Source of the DNA: an uncultured Rhodospirillales bacterium
Lineage (GTDB): Bacteria > Pseudomonadota > Alphaproteobacteria > Acetobacterales > Acetobacteraceae
Length of the DNA: 33,052 nt
Assembly: GCA_903891315.1 (NCBI GenBank)
Contig: CAITEF010000662.1
Span: 1-33,052, forward strand
Direction of reading: 5' to 3'
In this document: piece by piece, positions 28,159 through 33,052 of the stretch
Numbering within the stretch: the first letter of the stretch is position 1
Layout of the letters: each line of letters starts with the position of its first letter
Program-made: the position numbers and the translations under genes
Notes under the pieces: generated by a model
What the model was told of the DNA's origin: nothing
The model's database searches: none
Seen by the model: the letters and a program-made list of their open reading frames with translations, nothing else

Positions 28159-29472
28159 ATGTCGGCGACAGAAACCTTGCGGGGCAGCGATCTGCTCACG
28201 ATGCCACAGCGCATCAAGGCGATTCTTGGCGGATCGATCGGCAATCTGATCGAATGGTATGATTTCTACGTCTACAATTTCTTCGCGCTGTATTTTGCCA
28301 AGGCGTTCTTCCCCGGTTCCGACCCCACCGTCCAGCTCCTCAACACCTTCGGCATTTACGCCATCGGGTTCATGATCCGCCCGGTGGGTGGTTGGGTGCT
28401 CGGTGCCTATGCCGACCGCGCCGGACGCCGCGCCTCGCTGTCACTGTCGGTGACGCTGATGTGCGTCGGCTCGCTGATGATCGCGGTGGCACCGACCTAT
28501 GCCAGTGCGGGCATCTGGGCCCCGATCATTCTGCTCGCCGCCCGCCTGTTGCAGGGGCTTTCGCTTGGCGGCGAATATGGAGCCTCGGCCACCTATCTCT
28601 CCGAGGTCGCGGGCTCGAAGAACCGTGGGTTCTACTCGTCGTTCCAATATGTCACCCTGGTGGGCGGCCAAGTGCTCGGCAGCCTGACATTGCTGCTGAT
28701 GCAAACCCAGTTCACCGGTGCCGAGTTGGAAGCCTGGGGCTGGCGCGTGCCGTTCTATATCGGTGCGGCCTGCGCGGTGTTTGGCCTGTATCTGCGGCGC
28801 GGCCTGATTGAGAGTGCGGAATACGAGGCGGCGAAAAAGGAGCCACGTGGCAATCCGTTCGCCGAATTGCTCAAGTACCCCCGATCGGTGGCGCTGGTGT
28901 TCGGCCTGACGATGGGTGGCACCACGGCGTTCTACACGTACACGACCTATATGCCCGCCTTCCTGGTCAACACCGTCAAGCTGACCCGCGATCAGGCGAC
29001 ATCGATCTCGTTCATCACGCTGCTGATCTTCGCCGCCTTGCAGCCGATCTATGGCGCGATCTCCGACCGCATCGGTCGCCGCCCGGTGCTGATGTTCTTT
29101 GGCATTTTCGGCACGATTTTCACCGTGCCGATCCTGTCCACGTTGGCGGGCATGGCGGGGACGAAGGACTACACCTCCGCCCTGTTGCTCAGCATGGCGG
29201 CGCTGATGATCGTCTGCGGCTATACCTCGATCAACGCGGTGGTGAAGGCGGAGTTGTTCCCAGCCGGTGTGCGTGCCCTGGGCGTGGGCTTCCCCTACGC
29301 GCTGGCCGCCTCGATCTTCGGCGGCACCGCGCCGTTGATCGCCTTGGCGTTCAAGGATGCCGGGATGGAGAGCGTGTTCTACTGGTATGTGACCGGGCTG
29401 ATCTTCCTGTCCCTGCTGGTTTATTACTTCATGCCAGACACCAAGAAGACCTCGCTGATTGATCGGGATTGA
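28159..29472 (+). CDS. MFS transporter, metabolite:H+ symporter (MHS) family, alpha-ketoglutarate permease (KgtP)-like
   Basis: IKAILGGSIGNLIEWYDFYVYNFFALYFAKAFFPGSD...FMIRPVGGWVLGAYADRAGRRASL...LLQGLSLGGEYGASATYLSE. Confidence 0.9.
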   Translation: MSATETLRGSDLLTMPQRIKAILGGSIGNLIEWYDFYVYNFFALYFAKAFFPGSDPTVQLLNTFGIYAIGFMIRPVGGWVLGAYADRAGRRASLSLSVTLMCVGSLMIAVAPTYASAGIWAPIILLAARLLQGLSLGGEYGASATYLSEVAGSKNRGFYSSFQYVTLVGGQVLGSLTLLLMQTQFTGAELEAWGWRVPFYIGAACAVFGLYLRRGLIESAEYEAAKKEPRGNPFAELLKYPRSVALVFGLTMGGTTAFYTYTTYMPAFLVNTVKLTRDQATSISFITLLIFAALQPIYGAISDRIGRRPVLMFFGIFGTIFTVPILSTLAGMAGTKDYTSALLLSMAALMIVCGYTSINAVVKAELFPAGVRALGVGFPYALAASIFGGTAPLIALAFKDAGMESVFYWYVTGLIFLSLLVYYFMPDTKKTSLIDRD

Positions 29473-29502
29473 CGGCTCTCATTCGGCGACCGGTTGACCT
29501 GA

Positions 29503-31767
29503 TCAAGACGAGGCCGCGAGTTCGGGGATCCAGGCGGGCAGGGATATGGTGAACACCGCACCATCGTTGCGGTTGGCCACCGTGATCTGCCCGCCCATTT
29601 TCTCGATCAGCCCGCGGCAGAGCGACAGGCCAACCCCGACGCCCGCGCCGGCAGACTTGGTGGTGACGAACGGTTCGAAGATTCGTCCGATCACTGCTTC
29701 CGGCACACCACCGGCGTGGTCGGCAATTTCCAAGATGACGTTGTTGCCGGAGCGGCGGGCGTCGATCTCGACGATGCGAAGAGCGTTCGGGGCGGCCAAG
29801 TAAGCGTCGATTGCGTTGTTGATCAAGTTGATCATCACCTGTTCGACCGGAATCGTGTCTCCCAAGACCATCGGCAGGTTCGGTTCCAGTTTCGAGTTGA
29901 TCACGACCTTAACCTGCTGCAGCCGAAGATAGATCATCTCGGTCGCTGAGGTGAGCGCGTCGGAAATGCTCGTCACGCCTCGTGAGCCCGGCGCGGCATG
30001 GGCAAACACCCGCATATGGTCGAGCACGCCCGCGGCGCGCTGTGTCCTCGACAAGATCTTGTCGAATTTTTCGAGCACTTTGGGCAATTTTACGCTGCTG
30101 GCTTCAAGCAGCATCGCGCCATTCGACGCGGCCATGGCGATCATGGTCAGGGGTTGGCTCAACTCATGCGCCAAATTGGCCGCCATCTCCCCCAAGGTCA
30201 TCAGCCGTGAACTCTCCTGCATCACCATCATCGCCTCGCGCTCTGCCGTGACGTCCGTGACAAAGCCGACCAAATCCAGGTCGTTGACGCCCGCTGATTC
30301 TGGAGACGATACGGCGGCGCTCGCCGGACGTGGCCGCAGATAGAGCCGCAGCCAATGCTTGCGTGGATCGTCTGCGCCGCTCTCGTGTTGCATCCGAATC
30401 GGAACATCAACATTGACCTCCAACGCCGAGCGCAGCTTTTGGAAGCACATCGCAAGGTCCGCTGTTGGCAGTTCCGCGAGTGCTGCGTTGAGCATGACAT
30501 CAGCGGGGCTGGGGGCGGTGAGATTGCCAAGCATTCGGCCAAGACCGCCATCGACCTTGGTCACACGAAGGAGGTGCCCCTCCAGTCGTGCACACAGCAA
30601 CAGGCCTGGGGCGACAGCGACGATCTCACTCAGCCGCGCCTCGGTGGCCAGTTTCGCGCGCCGGATGATTTCCGCAACCAGCGAGGCGCGGATCAGCAGC
30701 AGCATCACCGCTGCCAGAATCATCGACAGGTTGGTCAAGGCAATCAGCGCCACCAACTGCCTTTTCTCCTCCCGGATCAGCAGTGCTGTAGTTCCCTGCG
30801 CCCGCTGCATATCGATGCCCGCCACGATTGCAAGATCGTAATCGTATCCTGCGAGTCGGCGTATCGCATAAGCCCGCAAGCGACCGTCGCGAACGGAATT
30901 GACCACTGTAACATATTTGCCATCGTGGAGTTTCCCGAACGGAACCGGCATATACTCGGGGAAGGCGGTATTGCTGGAATTCGCCCCGACCGCACTCATC
31001 AGCACCGCGCCGTCAGACCGCACCAGCGCCGTCACGTCGTTGGCGCCGATTTGGATCCCGGCAGAAAAATATTGCAGCATATCTGCTTTTACGGAGACCA
31101 CCGAGGCTCCGCGCAGCCTCCCTGCTTCATCGCGCACGGCGGCGGAAAATTGCACCGTTTTTTCACCCGACACACGCCCGAGCACCGGCGTGCTGACGAA
31201 ATTCTCCGCCCCGTTCTTCAGGATGGCGCGAATATGCTCGCGATCCGACAGGTCCACAGGCCCTCCATCGATCGGCAAATTCGACCAGAGCAGACGGCCG
31301 GAGAGGTCCGTCGCGGCCACCTGGATGACACCCGAGCGGATCATGGACAAGGCCGTGTCCAGGTCGTGACGGCCCTCCGCCGCACGTTTTGGATCCCCCG
31401 CTTCGATGCTCGATGATAATGTCCGCGCGAGGCTTTGCAAGGCGGCGACTCGAAGTATCGGGTTGCTCAGCAACTGCTCAATCGCCGCCGCCCGCTCCTC
31501 GGCGGCGGCGCTAACCGCGGCCACCCGACTTTCATGAAGGCGTGCCCAGCGATCCTTCGCGTTGTCCCACAACCAGACAGAAATCACAGCGCCAACTATC
31601 AGCACGCACGCCATCAGCCAGAACGGACGCAGCGCCAACAGCGAAGTTTCCAACCGCGGACCCAGCGGGGCAAACACGCGAAGCTTGGCGGCAAATGGCC
31701 GCGCCATGCGCTGGAGAGGATCAGCCGATCTGTCAAATATCAAACGCATACCCCCACGATCCACCAC
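29503..31767 (-). CDS. membrane sensor histidine kinase with periplasmic Cache-like domain (DctB-like)
   Basis: Two TM segments flanking a ~270-aa periplasmic region; HisKA (LMTLGEMAANLAHELSQPLTMIAMAASNG) and HATPase_c (MINLINNAIDAYLAAP, DHAGGVPEAVIGRIFEPFVTTKSAGAGVGVGLSLCRGLIEKMGGQI). Confidence 0.9.
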   Translation of the reverse strand: MVDRGGMRLIFDRSADPLQRMARPFAAKLRVFAPLGPRLETSLLALRPFWLMACVLIVGAVISVWLWDNAKDRWARLHESRVAAVSAAAEERAAAIEQLLSNPILRVAALQSLARTLSSSIEAGDPKRAAEGRHDLDTALSMIRSGVIQVAATDLSGRLLWSNLPIDGGPVDLSDREHIRAILKNGAENFVSTPVLGRVSGEKTVQFSAAVRDEAGRLRGASVVSVKADMLQYFSAGIQIGANDVTALVRSDGAVLMSAVGANSSNTAFPEYMPVPFGKLHDGKYVTVVNSVRDGRLRAYAIRRLAGYDYDLAIVAGIDMQRAQGTTALLIREEKRQLVALIALTNLSMILAAVMLLLIRASLVAEIIRRAKLATEARLSEIVAVAPGLLLCARLEGHLLRVTKVDGGLGRMLGNLTAPSPADVMLNAALAELPTADLAMCFQKLRSALEVNVDVPIRMQHESGADDPRKHWLRLYLRPRPASAAVSSPESAGVNDLDLVGFVTDVTAEREAMMVMQESSRLMTLGEMAANLAHELSQPLTMIAMAASNGAMLLEASSVKLPKVLEKFDKILSRTQRAAGVLDHMRVFAHAAPGSRGVTSISDALTSATEMIYLRLQQVKVVINSKLEPNLPMVLGDTIPVEQVMINLINNAIDAYLAAPNALRIVEIDARRSGNNVILEIADHAGGVPEAVIGRIFEPFVTTKSAGAGVGVGLSLCRGLIEKMGGQITVANRNDGAVFTISLPAWIPELAASS

Positions 31768-31943
31768 TCCTCATCTCGAGCGACTATGATCAAATGTTCG
31801 GACGCAGGATCCCGCCGCGAGGCGACACGTATGATCAGACAGCCCACCGACCGGCAGGAAGTTAGGCGATCACATTAACGTGAGAGTTGTAATTTTTGCA
31901 TGGAAGTTAAGCGTTTCGCTCACAAATCTATAAAATGCAAATG

Positions 31944-31984
31944 TTTGTAGTCTTTTCTAGTCTTTTGTAGTCTTTTGTAGTCTT
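31944..31984. repeat. 10-bp tandem repeat (TCTTTTGTAG) with helically phased T/A tracts
   Basis: ...TTTGTAG TCTTTTCTAG TCTTTTGTAG TCTTTTGTAG TCTTATGG; TTTT tracts at 31953, 31963 and 31973 plus TTT at 31944. Confidence 0.85.
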
Positions 31985-32016
31985 ATGGCGTTGTGGTATT
32001 TATAGGAAATTGCTTT

Positions 32017-32796
32017 TCAATCGCATTTCGTTGCTGGTTCCGTATCAATCACGAAATGCGCGATGCAATCGCCGAAGCGGCGGGCGAATTCGGTGGTGTT
32101 GCCGCCGCCATGCCCGCTGATCCCGTCCGGGCGGTCGATCAGCAGGAAGGCCCCCACCTGCGGGGCCAGCATCTCGCGCAGACGGCTCGAACGCTTGTCC
32201 TCATCCCCGGCGAACGGGTCGGCCACGAACTGGGTGAACATCACCCGGGTGGACTGGTGGGGGATGTCGCTGAGCATGGTATAGAACTGCACCTCGCCCC
32301 TGGTGGCCACCTGCCCGCCATCGGTTCCGGCCAAAGCGGGCGAGACGGCGAGAATGGCATCGACAACTCCCGGTGATTTCAGCAGCAGCAGGGAATTGAT
32401 CCCGCCGCGCGACTGGCCGGCTGAGATCACGCTTTTCCAGCCGCCCTGGCGCAAGCCCGCCAAACTCTCACGCAGGAAGCCGACAATGTCGTCCAGTCTC
32501 GTGTTGCCATCCCATTCCGGTGCGCGCTCGAAACGCATGATGTCGAATCCGGCCTCGTTGAGGGCGCGCAGATAGGGTTGGGTCGGATTGCCGCGCAGAT
32601 CGCGGCGTTGCCCGTCCAGCCCATGCCCCCAGACAATCACGCCGCGCGCCGCCCGCGGGCCGCGCTGGGTGAAACTCGCATCGACCACAATGGCGTATTT
32701 CGCTGCGTCGCCGAACACCACCGCGCCGGGATCTGCGGCCCAGCCCGGGCTCGCCGTCAGTGCGAGCAACGCCGTCAGAATCAATCCCCGCATCAC
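32017..32796 (-). CDS. secreted alpha/beta hydrolase-fold protein
   Basis: Signal peptide MMRGLILTALLALTASPGWA; GVIVWGHGLDGQRRD, nucleophile-elbow-like SAGQSRGGINSLLLLK, C-terminal HGGGNT. Confidence 0.7.
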   Translation of the reverse strand: MMRGLILTALLALTASPGWAADPGAVVFGDAAKYAIVVDASFTQRGPRAARGVIVWGHGLDGQRRDLRGNPTQPYLRALNEAGFDIMRFERAPEWDGNTRLDDIVGFLRESLAGLRQGGWKSVISAGQSRGGINSLLLLKSPGVVDAILAVSPALAGTDGGQVATRGEVQFYTMLSDIPHQSTRVMFTQFVADPFAGDEDKRSSRLREMLAPQVGAFLLIDRPDGISGHGGGNTTEFARRFGDCIAHFVIDTEPATKCD

Positions 32797-32921
32797 CGCC
32801 TCCCGGATTTTTCGCCCGAGGATTCTAACCGTTTCGCATCAGACCCGAAAGGGCTGCGGCTTGCCTCCCCCCGCCCTGTGGCGCTACCTGAGCGGCTTAA
32901 TCTCTGCCAGGGAAGCGCGTG

Positions 32922-33052
32922 ATGGCTGTGAAAGACGTCAAGAAAGTGGTGCTCGCCTATTCCGGCGGGTTGGACACCAGCGTGATCCTGCGCTGGCTGC
33001 AAACCACCTACAAATGCGAGGTTGTCACCTTCACCGCCGATCTCGGCCAGGG
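32922..33052 (+). CDS. argG: argininosuccinate synthase, 5' end (truncated by window)
   Basis: [45 protein letters not shown]-loop SGGLDTS. Confidence 0.95.
   Translation, partial: MAVKDVKKVVLAYSGGLDTSVILRWLQTTYKCEVVTFTADLGQ

Noticed and set aside
31944-31984. Possible CRISPR array
   Set aside because: 10-bp contiguous repeats with no spacers and no cas genes.

Overview
GC-rich alphaproteobacterial chromosome segment, probably Acetobacteraceae-like (inferred from a CcrM-type methylase, mutS-glnD and general protein character). The left ~2.9 kb looks like the end of an integrative element: a serine resolvase with a candidate resolvase-binding array, and a P4-type tyrosine integrase next to a 45-bp 3' fragment of a tRNA-Lys(CTT), which is the likely attachment site. 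The rest is mostly chromosomal. Plus-strand genes: VIT-family transporter, orphan LivK-like binding protein, orphan MazF/PemK-like toxin, an OxlT-like MFS / oxalyl-CoA-synthetase-like ligase / PanE-like reductase cluster, maeB, a KgtP-like MHS transporter and the argG start. Minus-strand genes: acyltransferase 3, ccrM, rnhB, a DoxX-like protein, a nucleoside phosphorylase, metY, the run mutS-glnD-dmeF-aas fusion, a Cache-type sensor kinase and an alpha/beta hydrolase. The observations most worth following are: (i) a REP-like palindromic element inserted in frame inside mutS (about 28 residues), with a related intergenic copy 3.6 kb away; (ii) a compact oxlT-oxalyl-CoA synthetase-panE2-like cluster consistent with oxalate assimilation by oxalyl-CoA reduction to glyoxylate; (iii) a 10-bp-phased T/A-tract repeat upstream of an orphan sensor kinase; (iv) the tRNA-Lys attachment scar. 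I found no CRISPR array, rRNA or complete tRNA. No clearly unprecedented multi-gene system is evident.
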